From contig JAYSVN010000046.1 of NCBI GenBank assembly GCA_043718505.1, forward strand, positions 1 to 10,946: a stretch of 10,946 nt of DNA, given 5' to 3'. Position 1 is the stretch's first letter; each line of letters begins with the position of its first letter. Shown here piece after piece: positions 1-6,755 of the stretch. Both the position numbers and the translations under genes were made by a program. The DNA comes from JAGOSA01 sp043718505. GTDB taxonomy: Bacteria > Patescibacteriota > Minisyncoccia > Phycocordibacterales > UBA9973. The notes under the pieces were generated by a model. It searched no databases, had not been told where the DNA came from, and saw only the letters and a program-made list of their open reading frames with translations.

Positions 1-2
1 GT

Positions 3-191
3 GTAAAGGAGGGCCAGCAAATAGTCTTAGTTGGGCTAATATTCGGAGCAATTTTCTTCCTGATACCTGCAATGATTTTTACATTCAGCGCAATGTATAC
101 ACAGCTTCTTGTTATAAGTATTACTCTTGCAGCCGCAATAGTTATCGGCGGAAAAGGACATAATACTCCTTACCCAAAGTGGTGGAATTAG
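3..191 (+). CDS. C-terminal end of a membrane protein (5' end outside window)
   Basis: An open frame enters from the left edge and ends at TAG 189-191, leaving 62 residues. The visible part has two strongly hydrophobic stretches, roughly residues 7-30 and 33-50 of the fragment, separated by a short polar piece (SAMYTQ). They look like two membrane helices. A short polar, aromatic tail follows and ends in PKWWN. The family is not recognisable from this fragment. The frame was too short and lacked a start, so it rests on the uninterrupted reading, the membrane-like composition and the intrinsic terminator 18 bases after the stop. An integral membrane protein of unknown role is all that can be said. 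Confidence 0.7.
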   Translation, partial: VKEGQQIVLVGLIFGAIFFLIPAMIFTFSAMYTQLLVISITLAAAIVIGGKGHNTPYPKWWN

Positions 192-209
192 TTTTTTAAT
201 TGAGTATCG

Positions 210-240
210 AACCCGTCACTTTGTGACGGGTTTATTTTTT
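210..240 (+). terminator. Rho-independent terminator after the membrane protein
   Basis: A perfect 10-bp stem (AACCCGTCAC, 210-219, pairing with GTGACGGGTT, 223-232) has a 3-nt TTT loop and is followed by a T-rich run to 240. It closes the upstream transcription unit and separates it from the PriA-like gene. Confidence 0.92.
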
Positions 241-264
241 CTTCATGAAAATTTAAGCTCAAAA

Positions 265-279
265 TGGTAGGCTGAAGAT
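265..279 (+). promoter_or_regulatory. Extended -10 promoter directly abutting the priA-like start
   Basis: TG at 265-266, one spacer base, then TAGGCT at 268-273. The hexamer ends 6 nt before ATG 280, so the expected transcription start falls on the start codon. No good -35 box is visible at the usual distance. The hexamer alone is weak, but murB and trxB in this window share the same geometry, which supports it. Confidence 0.5.
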
Positions 280-2199
280 ATGCAGGAGAAAATGAAAGCT
301 GTGCATATTTTTCCGATTGGAGCCGGACCAGACAAGGGTCCGCTTTCATATTTCACATTAAAAGATGTTAGTGAGGGCGATACTGTTGAAATTAAAATCC
401 GTGGCAGAAAAGTTCTCGGTATTGTTGATAAAATCGAATCGATGACTGACGATGTCGCCGGACTTAAATCCTCCCTTAAGAAATCTTCATTTCAACTTAA
501 AAAAATTGAACAAGTTTTGGGGCAAACGCTTCACGGTGGCGCGCTCTATAAAACTGCCAAGCTGCTCTCTCGATATTACCTTTCGCATCCCGGACTTATT
601 CTCTCCGCAATTCGGCCGGCTATTTTTGATGATCCCATACTTAAGGATATCAAACCGACTACGCTGAAAATTGCAGCAACAGATCAAAAAATTAAGTCTC
701 GCCTACTGCCAATACTTATCCAAACATCAAAAGCTGATCGTACTATTTATTTCAAAAAACTAATTCGCGAATATTTTGCCAAAAAAGAATCGGTAGCAAT
801 TATTTTTCCTACAATTCAGGAAGCCAAGAATTGGAGAGAGCTTTTATCAAAAGGCATTACCGAACACACTATATTATTCATCGGAGAGGAGAATAAAAAA
901 GCGCAAAAAGAAATGGTGAAAAAGGCAGCCGAATCTACACACCCCCTTTTACTCATCGGGACTTTTTTTGCGGCCGTGCTTCCTGTACAAAAACTAGGCG
1001 CCATTATTGTTGAGCATGAATCTTCCGGACTCTACCAAACCCGGCGGCGTCCGATTATAGACAAAAGAATTGCGGCTGAAGTATTTGCCCATGTTTCCGG
1101 TGTGCCGATCTATTTCTCTGACTCATTACTTGAACTCAAAACCAGCGGCCGTATTCGACTCGGAACTGCCAATTCGGTAGAAAAAATAAATTTTCGTATT
1201 CCCGGTAAGTCTCCGGATATTATTGATATGTCGTTCAAGAAACCGGATCAGGAAGGTTTTCGGACCCTTTCACAAACTACAATCGAGGCTATCAGGAAAA
1301 GTATTGAGCGCAATGAGCAGGTTTTTATTTTTGCTTTCCGAAAAAATTATGCCTCAAATACTGTTTGCAAAGATTGCGGCCAGGGTGTGACCTGTCCGAA
1401 TTGCGGCAATCCTCTGGCACTTCTCTCTGATACTGAAAGAGTTTTCTTTTGTGCGAAGTGTAATGAAAATAAAAGCCCTGATATTGTCTGCAACAGGTGC
1501 GGCAGCTGGAATCTTGTGCCACTTGGCATTGGTATTGATAGAGTGAAAGAGGAATTATTCGCAGCCGGACTTGGTGGAACGTTGGTGCGCATCGACGGCC
1601 GGCAAAAAGAGCTGGACATGGATATTGCCGCCAAAGAATTTATCGATCGAAAAAAATATATTCTCCTGGCTACGGAAGCCGGTTTTAGTCGGTTACCGGA
1701 AAGTGTTGATCTCATTGTTGTGGCTTCTCTCGACAGTCTTTTTGCTATGCCGCTTTTTGACGCACCTGAACGCGCCGCTCATTTGCTCATGCGACTCGCT
1801 GAAGTTGGTAAAAAAATAATTATTCAGACAAGGTATGCCGGCGAAGCAGTTTTGGAAAGTGCCAAACGCGGAACGTTTGCCGAATTTGCTGACAATGAAT
1901 TTATGATTCGCTCAGGTCTTGGTTATCCCCCGTACATGCGACTCATTAATCTTTCATTTACCGGAACACCTGCGGCCATAGAGCGTGCCACCAAAAAACT
2001 TGAAGAACTTTTCAGCGATTACAAACCGGAATTTTTTGAAGCACCCGATACACGAGGACGTATTAATGTCCGGATGCAATTAAAACTTGATCCCGAACTT
2101 TGGCCGGTTATTCCCAAAAATGAATCTGACACACAAGAAGAAGATTTGTACACAAAGCTCGCTGTTTTGCCGAAAGCGATTAGGGTTGATGTGGAGTAA
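280..2199 (+). CDS. priA: PriA-like protein (primosomal protein N') with degenerate helicase motifs
   Basis: This 639-residue protein is close to the usual PriA length. PriA recognises stalled forks and reloads the replicative helicase. Visible parts, in order: an N-terminal 3'-end-binding-like domain (about 5-100), a helicase lobe (about 140-330), a zinc region with four CxxC pairs (C363/C366, C372/C375, C391/C394, C404/C407), a second lobe starting with GIGIDRVKEEL and a C-terminal domain. All eight zinc cysteines of PriA are present. The ATPase motifs are not. The Walker A position reads QTSKADRT (148-155) instead of GxTGSGKT, the DEEH box aligns with IVEH (243-246), and the QVAGRAGR motif aligns with RLAEVGKK (505-512). 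A structural or loader role without ATP-driven unwinding is therefore likely. Start: ATG 280 fits the promoter geometry. ATG 292 has AGGAG 3 nt upstream and is the alternative. The family call is firm; helicase activity is doubtful. Confidence 0.88.
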   Translation: MQEKMKAVHIFPIGAGPDKGPLSYFTLKDVSEGDTVEIKIRGRKVLGIVDKIESMTDDVAGLKSSLKKSSFQLKKIEQVLGQTLHGGALYKTAKLLSRYYLSHPGLILSAIRPAIFDDPILKDIKPTTLKIAATDQKIKSRLLPILIQTSKADRTIYFKKLIREYFAKKESVAIIFPTIQEAKNWRELLSKGITEHTILFIGEENKKAQKEMVKKAAESTHPLLLIGTFFAAVLPVQKLGAIIVEHESSGLYQTRRRPIIDKRIAAEVFAHVSGVPIYFSDSLLELKTSGRIRLGTANSVEKINFRIPGKSPDIIDMSFKKPDQEGFRTLSQTTIEAIRKSIERNEQVFIFAFRKNYASNTVCKDCGQGVTCPNCGNPLALLSDTERVFFCAKCNENKSPDIVCNRCGSWNLVPLGIGIDRVKEELFAAGLGGTLVRIDGRQKELDMDIAAKEFIDRKKYILLATEAGFSRLPESVDLIVVASLDSLFAMPLFDAPERAAHLLMRLAEVGKKIIIQTRYAGEAVLESAKRGTFAEFADNEFMIRSGLGYPPYMRLINLSFTGTPAAIERATKKLEELFSDYKPEFFEAPDTRGRINVRMQLKLDPELWPVIPKNESDTQEEDLYTKLAVLPKAIRVDVE

Positions 2200-2228
2200 T
2201 TGACTTTTTATCCTGGTCACAGTATTTT
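2200..2228 (+). promoter_or_regulatory. Sigma-70-type promoter for the 2240 gene, overlapping the priA-like stop region
   Basis: TTGACT (2200-2205), a 17-bp spacer and TATTTT (2223-2228). The -35 begins immediately after the stop codon of the preceding gene. The expected transcript start is near 2235, only about 5 nt before the ATG. This promoter is separate from the one ahead of the PriA-like gene. Confidence 0.6.
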
Positions 2229-2239
2229 GAGGGAAAACA

Positions 2240-2698
2240 ATGGAAAAAAGAAAAATCTCTTTTCTTGAGAGAATGTACCTGGAATTTATGGAGCACGTAA
2301 ATAAGAAGGATGTGGATTATCCCGAGCCGACACAATACCCAAATGCTCACGAAGAACGTATCGGAATTCTAAGTCTCGAAGCAAGAATTCTTTTAAAAAT
2401 GAAGGCTGATGCGACAAATCTTTACAATGCTAAGTGTATTGAATTGCAGTCGTTTATTGATAAAATCAGAGGGACAATTGATCCGACTGATAAGGAAAAT
2501 AAATTAATTAAAATCGGATTAGAAATGGCTGCTCAAAAGGAACTTTTAGAGGCAAGAGAAAAAGCTTTGGAAGAGCTTGTCTGGGCTCAGGTACAGGAAG
2601 ACTGTCCGAGTGCAAATAGTATTGAATATCCTCATGTGGGTTTTCGAAAAGGTTTTCTCGTTGTGCGATTTAAGGACTTTAATCAAATAAAAAACTAA
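2240..2698 (+). CDS. Uncharacterised helical protein, 152 aa
   Basis: I do not recognise this protein. It has no signal peptide or membrane segment and is probably cytoplasmic. Residues 1-40 are charged and include a proline-rich piece (DYPEPTQYP). Residues 40-120 are rich in Leu, Ala, Glu and Lys with heptad-like spacing, suggesting a long helix or helical hairpin. The C-terminus (about 130-147, HVGFRKGFLVVRFKDF) looks like a beta strand or hairpin. It contains two cysteines (C66, C122) but no metal or catalytic motif that I can see. GAGGG at 2229-2233 sits 6 nt before the ATG and is the best Shine-Dalgarno candidate in the window, although it may lie at or upstream of the predicted transcript start. 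The gene has its own promoter and terminator, so it is a single-gene unit between the PriA-like gene and rpsU. Confidence 0.8.
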   Translation: MEKRKISFLERMYLEFMEHVNKKDVDYPEPTQYPNAHEERIGILSLEARILLKMKADATNLYNAKCIELQSFIDKIRGTIDPTDKENKLIKIGLEMAAQKELLEAREKALEELVWAQVQEDCPSANSIEYPHVGFRKGFLVVRFKDFNQIKN

Positions 2699-2720
2699 AT
2701 ACCTCGAAAGGGGTATTTTT
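2697..2720 (+). terminator. Rho-independent terminator after the 2240 gene
   Basis: AAATACCTC (2697-2705) pairs with GGGGTATTT (2710-2718) through one T-G wobble, around a GAAA tetraloop, and runs into TTTTT. The stem begins inside the TAA stop codon (2696-2698). Confidence 0.85.
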
Positions 2721-2780
2721 ATGTGTAACTAAAAGCTTTCCCTCTTGCCCTCACCAGGACAAGTGTCGCCAATGGCTCCC

Positions 2781-2809
2781 TTGCCTCCTCTCAATATATA
2801 TGCTATCTT
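2781..2809 (+). promoter_or_regulatory. Promoter of the rpsU-ybeY unit
   Basis: TTGCCT (2781-2786), 17-bp spacer, TATCTT (2804-2809) with an extended TG at 2801-2802. Transcription would start at about 2816-2818, at or next to ATG 2818. The upstream in-frame ATG at 2800 lies within the promoter and so is unlikely to be translated. Confidence 0.65.
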
Positions 2810-2817
2810 TTGACCAC

Positions 2818-3045
2818 ATGTCCGCATATCAGGTAGAAGTCAAAAAGAACACAAACGAAAACAACGCAAGCCTCTTGCGCCGTTTTTCTCGTAAGATTAT
2901 GGATACTCACATTATTCAGAACGTCAAAGGTAATCGCTACGCTGAACGCAAGCCTTCTAAACTCGTCGTCAAAAACAATGCCCTCCGCCGTCTCACACGC
3001 AAGGCTGAATACGATCGCCTCAAGAAACTTGGCAAAGTAACCTAA
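2818..3045 (+). CDS. rpsU: Small ribosomal subunit protein bS21
   Basis: This is a 75-residue basic protein with the S21 pattern: a short N-terminal strand (YQVEVKKNTNENNASLLRRF), then long arginine/lysine-rich helices with NVKGNRYAERKPSK and a C-terminal RRLTRKAEYDRLKKLG. bS21 sits on the 30S platform near the 3' end of 16S rRNA and helps translation initiation. The longer reading from ATG 2800 adds six residues that do not look like S21. The extended -10 covers that ATG, so 2818 is chosen. There is no Shine-Dalgarno sequence before the start, and the mRNA is predicted to be leaderless or almost so. ybeY follows after 18 nt with no terminator between, so the two are probably co-transcribed. 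Family identification is strong. Confidence 0.9.
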   Translation: MSAYQVEVKKNTNENNASLLRRFSRKIMDTHIIQNVKGNRYAERKPSKLVVKNNALRRLTRKAEYDRLKKLGKVT

Positions 3046-3063
3046 TCCTCCTCATTTTTCCAA

Positions 3064-3459
3064 ATGAAGGACGAAACTCTCTCAATATTAAACGAAACCA
3101 AAGGAAAATACAGAGGCAAACTTCCCCGTTTGCCTTTTGTTGAACTCAAAAATGCAATTCTAGGGCCAAAATATGAACTTTCGATCGCTTACGTGAACCC
3201 CGCAAAGGCCAAAAAATTAAACACCGCTCATCGCGGTAAAAATTACGCGACTGACATCTTGTCTTTCCCTTTTTCCAAAAAATCCGGCGAAATGATACTT
3301 TGTCCGCAGATTATCAAAAAGAAAGCCGCCGAATTTGGCCAAACAGTCCAGAAATACAATACATTTATAGTTATTCACGGAATGCTCCATTTGAAAGGAT
3401 ACGAACATAGTAGTAGAATGGAGCGAGCGGAAAAATTATTCTTGCGTCGTTTTTCATAA
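3064..3459 (+). CDS. ybeY: Endoribonuclease YbeY, rRNA maturation factor
   Basis: YbeY is a zinc-dependent single-strand endoribonuclease needed for 16S rRNA 3'-end maturation and 30S quality control. This 131-residue protein carries the signature HGMLHLKGYEH with the three zinc-binding histidines H105, H109 and H115. It also has the upstream ATDILSFPF and GEMILCP segments typical of the family (about 62-82). It is somewhat shorter than the E. coli enzyme (155 aa), as is common for compact versions. It follows rpsU by 18 nt without a terminator. This matches a shared role in small-subunit biogenesis. No Shine-Dalgarno site precedes the ATG; the gap is instead pyrimidine-rich. Confidence is high because the motif is intact. 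Confidence 0.94.
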   Translation: MKDETLSILNETKGKYRGKLPRLPFVELKNAILGPKYELSIAYVNPAKAKKLNTAHRGKNYATDILSFPFSKKSGEMILCPQIIKKKAAEFGQTVQKYNTFIVIHGMLHLKGYEHSSRMERAEKLFLRRFS

Positions 3460-3469
3460 TCACTCTTTT

Positions 3470-3475
3470 TATACT
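3470..3475 (+). promoter_or_regulatory. Possible -10 element for ftsA
   Basis: TATACT lies 50 bases before the ftsA start, in the 66-nt gap after ybeY. It would give a leader of about 44 nt starting next to a small hairpin (TCTGC/GCAGA, about 3475-3487). No convincing -35 or TG extension is seen, so read-through from rpsU-ybeY is also possible. Confidence 0.35.
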
Positions 3476-3525
3476 CTGCTCCGCAGATTTCAGATTGATT
3501 ATGCGTTGCAGCCGCGACTTAAATC

Positions 3526-4689
3526 ATGATCAGAAATATCACGGTGGGAATTGATGTTGGTACATACGCGACTCGTGTCGCGGTTGCTGAACATATAAAA
3601 GGTGAACGCGCTCCACGCATCATCGGTACAGGTACTACTCCTACCCGTGGTTTGCGTCACGGCTACATTACAAATATTGAGCAAGCGACTAAAACGATCG
3701 AAAAGGCTTTACAGGAAGCCGAAAAAAATTCAGGTGTACAGATCAAGCGCGTTTTTGCTACTGTCGGCGGCATTGGTCTCGAATCAATGACAACTATAGG
3801 TGCAGCTGTTATTTCAAAAGCGGACGGCGAAGTTACCCAACTTGATATTCAAAAAGCCATGCAAGTGGCTGAAGACAATTTGGAAATAAAAAATCGCCGT
3901 ATTCTTCATCGCTTACCTATTGGTTTCAAATTAGACGGCAAAAATCTTCCTGGCCGTCCTGAGCGCGTCAAAGGCATGAAGCTTGAAATTAAAGTTTTGT
4001 TTATTACCTGCTTCGAACAACACTTGGAAGATTTGCTCACCGCTATTTCCGACGCTGGAGTTGAGGTCATTGATGTTGTCGCTAGTCCGATTGCCGCTGG
4101 TGAAGTAGCACTCACTGATCGCGATCGTAATATGGGCTGTCTCCTTGTCGATGTCGGCTCTGAAACTGTAACCATGGCTGTTTTTGAAGAAGGCTCGGTT
4201 GTGGCGCTTCGTGTTTTTGCCACAGGCTCAACGTACATCACCAACGACATCGCACTCGGCATGAAAGTTTCACTTGAAGAAGCTGAGGGACTGAAAATCG
4301 GTGCGGTGCTCGGTACATATTCAAAAAAGAAATTGGATGAAATTATTGAAGCCCGAATTAAAGATATTTACTGGATCATTGATTCATATTTGAAGAAGAT
4401 AAAAAGAAGTGGTCTTTTGCCGGCTGGTGTTGTTATTCTCGGCGGCGGTTCACATCTCGCAGTTATTGAAGAGCTTGGCAAAGACGAACTCCGTTTGCCA
4501 TGCCGCATCGGTACCCCTGAAGCTTTTTCTAACACAAAAAATAAAATCCGCGACACTAGCTGGTTTCCTGTCCTTGGTCTCGTTATTTTGGGCAAAAATG
4601 CTCCGTTTGAAAGTAGTGGTTCTGTGGGTGAATTTTTCACAAGGTTCAAAAAATCGATCACTAATTTGCTCAACCAGTTGATGCCGTAA
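3526..4689 (+). CDS. ftsA: Cell division protein FtsA
   Basis: FtsA is the actin-like ATPase that ties FtsZ filaments to the inner membrane and recruits later divisome proteins. The 387 residues show the actin-fold nucleotide motifs: phosphate-1 GIDVGTYATRV (8-18), phosphate-2 LLVDVGSETVTMAVF (206-220) and adenosine loop GVVILGGGSH (301-310). The SHS2-type 1C insertion is in the expected place (about 80-165). The C-terminus ends in an amphipathic helix (about 367-387, VGEFFTRFKKSITNLLNQL), which fits the membrane-targeting sequence. Length is slightly below E. coli FtsA (420 aa). The APH-like gene begins 6 nt after the stop, so the two are probably translated from one message. FtsZ lies about 2.2 kb downstream, so the usual ftsA-ftsZ adjacency is interrupted here by two genes. 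No Shine-Dalgarno site is apparent. Confidence 0.95.
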   Translation: MIRNITVGIDVGTYATRVAVAEHIKGERAPRIIGTGTTPTRGLRHGYITNIEQATKTIEKALQEAEKNSGVQIKRVFATVGGIGLESMTTIGAAVISKADGEVTQLDIQKAMQVAEDNLEIKNRRILHRLPIGFKLDGKNLPGRPERVKGMKLEIKVLFITCFEQHLEDLLTAISDAGVEVIDVVASPIAAGEVALTDRDRNMGCLLVDVGSETVTMAVFEEGSVVALRVFATGSTYITNDIALGMKVSLEEAEGLKIGAVLGTYSKKKLDEIIEARIKDIYWIIDSYLKKIKRSGLLPAGVVILGGGSHLAVIEELGKDELRLPCRIGTPEAFSNTKNKIRDTSWFPVLGLVILGKNAPFESSGSVGEFFTRFKKSITNLLNQLMP

Positions 4690-4695
4690 GCACAT

Positions 4696-5688
4696 ATGAA
4701 TCCGGAAGATAGGCCCACCGAGGATTACCTTAGTTTTATTAAAGATAAACACGAACGACTTTTTAATACGCCGGATGAAGTAAGTGCTCCGCTCATTAAA
4801 AAAGCCACCGGCTCTGATTTTGTTTCCAAAGAAAGAATAATCAAAGGTGAAGCTAACGAAGTTTATTCAGTTACAACAAGCTCTGGCGAGGAGGTTATTC
4901 TTCGTATTTGTCATAACGATAGTTTGGGATTTGAAGATGAAAAATGGGCAATTGAGGCTAGCGAAAAAGCCGGTGTTCCAGTCCCCAAGGTTTTGCTCAC
5001 TGAAAACGTTGCTTTGGCTGATAAGAAGATCTGTATTTCAATCGAATCTAAGCTGCCTGGTATCCCCTTAAATGAGCTTAGGCAAAACCTCAGTGAAGAA
5101 GAGAAAAAGGATCTTGGCAGACAAGCCGGCGAGATCCTTTCAAAAATAAATTCGGTTAAAATGGATGGTTTTGGAAGAATAAAAAAGGATGGTAAATGGA
5201 ATTACGGCTCGATTCAGGAAGTTCTGCTTAGGAAGTATTTAAGTAAAGATAAAATTCTTGCAATTGCCAAAGAAATAGATTTTGATACTGAAATTATAGA
5301 AAAAGCCTTTGCTATTTTAGAGGAAGGAGCAAAAAAATTTCCGGTAATTCAGCCAAGATTAATTCATAATGACTTTGCGCCAAAACATTTGCTTATCGAA
5401 AATAATAAAATTGTTGGGGTTCTCGATTTTGAAACTGCCGAAGGAGGTGATCCAGTTCGGGAATTTGCTCGCTGGGAATTTTTTTCGACCAACTCCTTCC
5501 CTACTCAATACCTGATTGATGGCTATGCCGATAAAACACTTTTCACCGATGATTTTGAAAATCGCATGCACTTATGGATGGTGTATCTAGGTATTTTGCA
5601 TATTACTTATTACCACAGAGAGAAAAACCAGTCCGGGCTCACCATGGCAAAAGAAAGTTTAGCCAGAGACATACAATATTTTTCTTAA
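4696..5688 (+). CDS. APH/choline-kinase-family phosphotransferase, substrate unknown
   Basis: The fold belongs to the aminoglycoside/homoserine/choline phosphotransferase group of small-molecule kinases. Within 330 residues there is a nucleotide-lobe start (GEANEVYSVTTSSGEEVILRI, with the likely ATP lysine replaced or shifted), followed by a catalytic loop HNDFAPKHLL with H224 and D226, and the metal-binding LDFE (D244). The usual Asn of the HxDxxxxN loop is His231 here, a variant known elsewhere in this superfamily. After it, GGDPVREFARWEFF matches the family's GDPxxDLA segment. There is no signal or membrane segment. The gene starts 6 nt after ftsA with no Shine-Dalgarno site and no promoter in between, so it is probably part of the ftsA message. 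Antibiotic resistance should not be assumed. Housekeeping members phosphorylate sugars, amino alcohols or nucleosides, and the setting between ftsA and murB suggests a role tied to envelope growth, which is inference. Confidence 0.85.
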   Translation: MNPEDRPTEDYLSFIKDKHERLFNTPDEVSAPLIKKATGSDFVSKERIIKGEANEVYSVTTSSGEEVILRICHNDSLGFEDEKWAIEASEKAGVPVPKVLLTENVALADKKICISIESKLPGIPLNELRQNLSEEEKKDLGRQAGEILSKINSVKMDGFGRIKKDGKWNYGSIQEVLLRKYLSKDKILAIAKEIDFDTEIIEKAFAILEEGAKKFPVIQPRLIHNDFAPKHLLIENNKIVGVLDFETAEGGDPVREFARWEFFSTNSFPTQYLIDGYADKTLFTDDFENRMHLWMVYLGILHITYYHREKNQSGLTMAKESLARDIQYFS

Positions 5689-5741
5689 CTTTTTCATTTC
5701 TCTGTTGTTTTTTATTCATTGTTTTTATTCATTTTCCTGGC

Positions 5742-5750
5742 TGGTATACT
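5742..5750 (+). promoter_or_regulatory. Extended -10 promoter that sets the murB start
   Basis: TG (5742-5743), G, then TATACT (5745-5750), a 5/6 match to TATAAT. The hexamer ends 6 nt before the in-frame GTG at 5757, predicting a leaderless mRNA. The -35 region is T-rich without a clear box. Confidence 0.6.
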
Positions 5751-5756
5751 TACGTT

Positions 5757-6665
5757 GTGTTAGACATTCCTGGTCTCAAAACAAACATTGCTCTCGCCCC
5801 TTTTACTACCTACAAGATCGGCGGTCCGGCTGATTTTTTCGTCATTGCTCAAACTAAAGATGAGTTGGTTCAGGCAATTACTGAAGCCAGAAAAAACAAA
5901 ATTCCCTATTTCATCCTAGGCACCGGAGCCAATATTCTCTTTGGAGATAAAGGTTTTAGAGGATTAATTATTAAAAATGAGGCTATGCAAGTAGTTTGTA
6001 GCAGTGATTCTGATAGTAATATAGTAATAGCTGACAGCGGAGTCTCTGTTGCCGATCTCATTCAAATCACAGCCGAGAAAAACTTATCAGGTTTTGAGCA
6101 TTTTGCCGGTATACCAAGTTCTGTTGGCGGAGCTATTTGGCAAAATTTGCATTTTCTGGCACCTGACAGGAAAAATACAATTTTTATCGAATCAATAGTT
6201 GAATCAGCTGAAATTTTAGACGAGGAAAATATAATTCAAAAAGTTGACCGAAATTTTTTTAATTTTGGATATGACTACAGTATTTTGCATGATCAGGAAA
6301 TAATTGTTCTTGAAGTTACATTTAATCTCGAACCAAAAGAAAAAAGTTTAATTGAAAAGCAAGCCCAAGAAAATATGGCTTGGCGAAATGAAAAACAGCC
6401 ACAGCTAGAACAATTTCCTTCCTGCGGTTCGGTTTTCAAAAAAATTAAAGGTGTCGGTGCCGGACGCTTGATTGATAAGGTTGGCTTAAAGGGATTTACA
6501 ATTGGTGGTGCCCAAATTTCTGAAAAACATGCAAATTACATTGTAAATAATGGAAATGCGACTGCCGAAGATGTCAGATCTATTATAAAAACTGTTCAGG
6601 AAAAAGTTTTCAGCGAAACAGGCTATTCACTTCAAACTGAAATCAGTTTTATAGGAGAATTTTGA
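5757..6665 (+). CDS. murB: UDP-N-acetylenolpyruvoylglucosamine reductase MurB
   Basis: MurB is the FAD enzyme that reduces UDP-GlcNAc-enolpyruvate to UDP-MurNAc in cytoplasmic peptidoglycan precursor synthesis. From GTG 5757 it is 302 residues, matching compact type II MurB. Motifs: TTYKIGGPAD near the N-terminus, the FAD loop GTGANIL (55-61), GIPSSVGGAIWQN (118-130), FGYDYS (170-175), PSCGSVFKK with the catalytic Ser225, GLKGFTIGGAQISEKHANYIVN, and the C-terminal catalytic Glu295 in QTEISFIG. Two departures stand out: Asp173 where the family has the active-site Arg (FGYRDS), and LHFLAPDR in place of the usual AGAYG after the GGA. The frame is open to ATG 5574, but that lies inside the preceding kinase gene and adds an unrelated 61-residue piece. 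GTG 5757 sits at the predicted transcript start and gives the normal N-terminus. Confidence 0.93.
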   Translation: MLDIPGLKTNIALAPFTTYKIGGPADFFVIAQTKDELVQAITEARKNKIPYFILGTGANILFGDKGFRGLIIKNEAMQVVCSSDSDSNIVIADSGVSVADLIQITAEKNLSGFEHFAGIPSSVGGAIWQNLHFLAPDRKNTIFIESIVESAEILDEENIIQKVDRNFFNFGYDYSILHDQEIIVLEVTFNLEPKEKSLIEKQAQENMAWRNEKQPQLEQFPSCGSVFKKIKGVGAGRLIDKVGLKGFTIGGAQISEKHANYIVNNGNATAEDVRSIIKTVQEKVFSETGYSLQTEISFIGEF

Positions 6666-6740
6666 TTTTCGTCCAGCGTCTAGCCTTATTTTTCTTCATA
6701 TTTCTGTACTTTCCTGGGCGCTTCCCTTTTTCCACGCGTC

Positions 6741-6749
6741 TGCTATGAT
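6741..6749 (+). promoter_or_regulatory. Extended -10 promoter in the murB-ftsZ gap
   Basis: TG (6741-6742), C, then TATGAT (6744-6749), a 5/6 match to TATAAT. No strong -35 is visible. Transcription would start near 6756, 175 nt before the ftsZ ATG and upstream of a terminator-like hairpin. Confidence 0.5.
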
Positions 6750-6755
6750 ACCTTT

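Noticed and set aside
1347..1715. 122-codon minus-strand frame across the zinc region of the PriA-like gene
   Set aside because: Mirror of a conserved coding sequence with no start context and no family resemblance.
2800..2817. Six-residue N-terminal extension of S21 from ATG 2800
   Set aside because: The upstream ATG overlaps the extended -10 and the extra residues do not fit S21.
4696..5688. Calling the APH-like gene an antibiotic resistance determinant
   Set aside because: The fold is shared by many metabolic kinases, and the gene is coupled to ftsA without any mobile-element context.
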